From: Treponema sp.
GTDB lineage: Bacteria; Spirochaetota; Spirochaetia; Treponematales; Treponemataceae
Direction: 5' to 3'
DNA length: 6,720 nucleotides
NCBI GenBank assembly: GCA_016297405.1
Contig: JAEDGP010000092.1
Location: forward strand, 1 to 6,720
The position numbers and the translations under genes are program-made. Under the pieces are notes generated by a model that did not search any database, was not told the DNA's origin, and saw only the letters and a list, made by a program, of their open reading frames with translations. This document shows positions 6,572 to 6,720 of the stretch, piece after piece (the first letter of the stretch is position 1; every line of letters starts with the position of its first letter).

Positions 6572-6720
6572 TTGTTTTTTTCGTCATCCACCCCAAGTCC
6601 AAACAAGGCAAAATCTCCTTTGCATGGATCTGATGGCCATATCTTTTTCATATAATCTGTGATCTGCAAAGCAGTTTTAAGGTTTCCTGCAGAGCCAGAT
6701 TTTATGATTCCTAACTTTTC
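6568..6720 (-). CDS. TIGR02757 (DUF2400) family protein, C-terminal 50 residues
   Basis: The frame enters from the right edge and stops with TGA at 6568-6570, which overlaps the start of the DUF218 gene. The visible C-terminus includes AGNLKTALQITDYMKK and then WPSDPCKGDFAFLGLGVDDE. This resembles the closing DP.k.DFALFGLGV signature of TIGR02757 proteins, where a helix of the ALxIT..L/M type precedes DP. These proteins have a helix-hairpin-helix glycosylase-like fold, are typical of spirochaetes and Bacteroidetes, and have no proven function. The N-terminal part lies outside the window. The assignment rests on a short segment recalled from memory, so it is moderately secure. Confidence 0.65.
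   Translation of the reverse strand, partial: EKLGIIKSGSAGNLKTALQITDYMKKIWPSDPCKGDFALFGLGVDDEKNK

Noticed and set aside
6350..6655. 101-codon plus-strand open frame across the DUF218/TIGR02757 junction
   Set aside because: It overlaps two well-supported minus-strand frames and lacks motifs.

Overview
The window comes from a low-GC bacterium, most plausibly a spirochaete of the Treponema type. This is inferred from gene content: an arginine-type EF-P with its rhamnosyltransferase EarP, a B12-binding/radical SAM protein of the DUF4080 kind, a TIGR02757-family protein and a multidomain AAA ATPase. No rRNA or other phylogenetic marker is present, so the assignment is tentative. All five recognisable genes plus the partial one at the right edge are read on the minus strand, so the order of transcription is right to left.

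Right part (6720 down to 2717): a tightly packed, translationally coupled run. It holds the C-terminus of a TIGR02757 (DUF2400) protein, a membrane-anchored DUF218 (YdcF/SanA/ElyC-like) protein, earP, and a B12-binding radical SAM protein. The junctions are an ATGA overlap, an 11-nt overlap and a TGATG overlap. The radical SAM gene is followed by a weak U-tract hairpin.

Middle (2705 to 1932): efp stands 127 nt downstream of the radical SAM gene with its own credible sigma70-type promoter, a Shine-Dalgarno that fixes its start, and a strong intrinsic terminator after its stop. With that start the modified loop residue is Arg32, the position rhamnosylated by EarP in pseudomonads. efp and earP are therefore a matched enzyme-substrate pair split by the radical SAM gene. 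They should act together to relieve ribosome stalling at polyproline stretches, with dTDP-rhamnose supplied from elsewhere in the genome.

Left part (1820 down to 1): an accessory-looking gene that runs off the window edge, with at least 582 codons. It encodes an ATPase (Walker A and B intact) with an N-terminal coiled-coil/DUF6788-like segment and a C-terminal PD-(D/E)XK-like nuclease motif. Between its putative promoter and its Shine-Dalgarno lies a striking dyad-symmetric array of four identical hexamers, which looks like an operator. No RNA gene, CRISPR array, insertion sequence or attachment site was seen. The largest non-coding gap is about 275 bases (1749-2022) and is described feature by feature.
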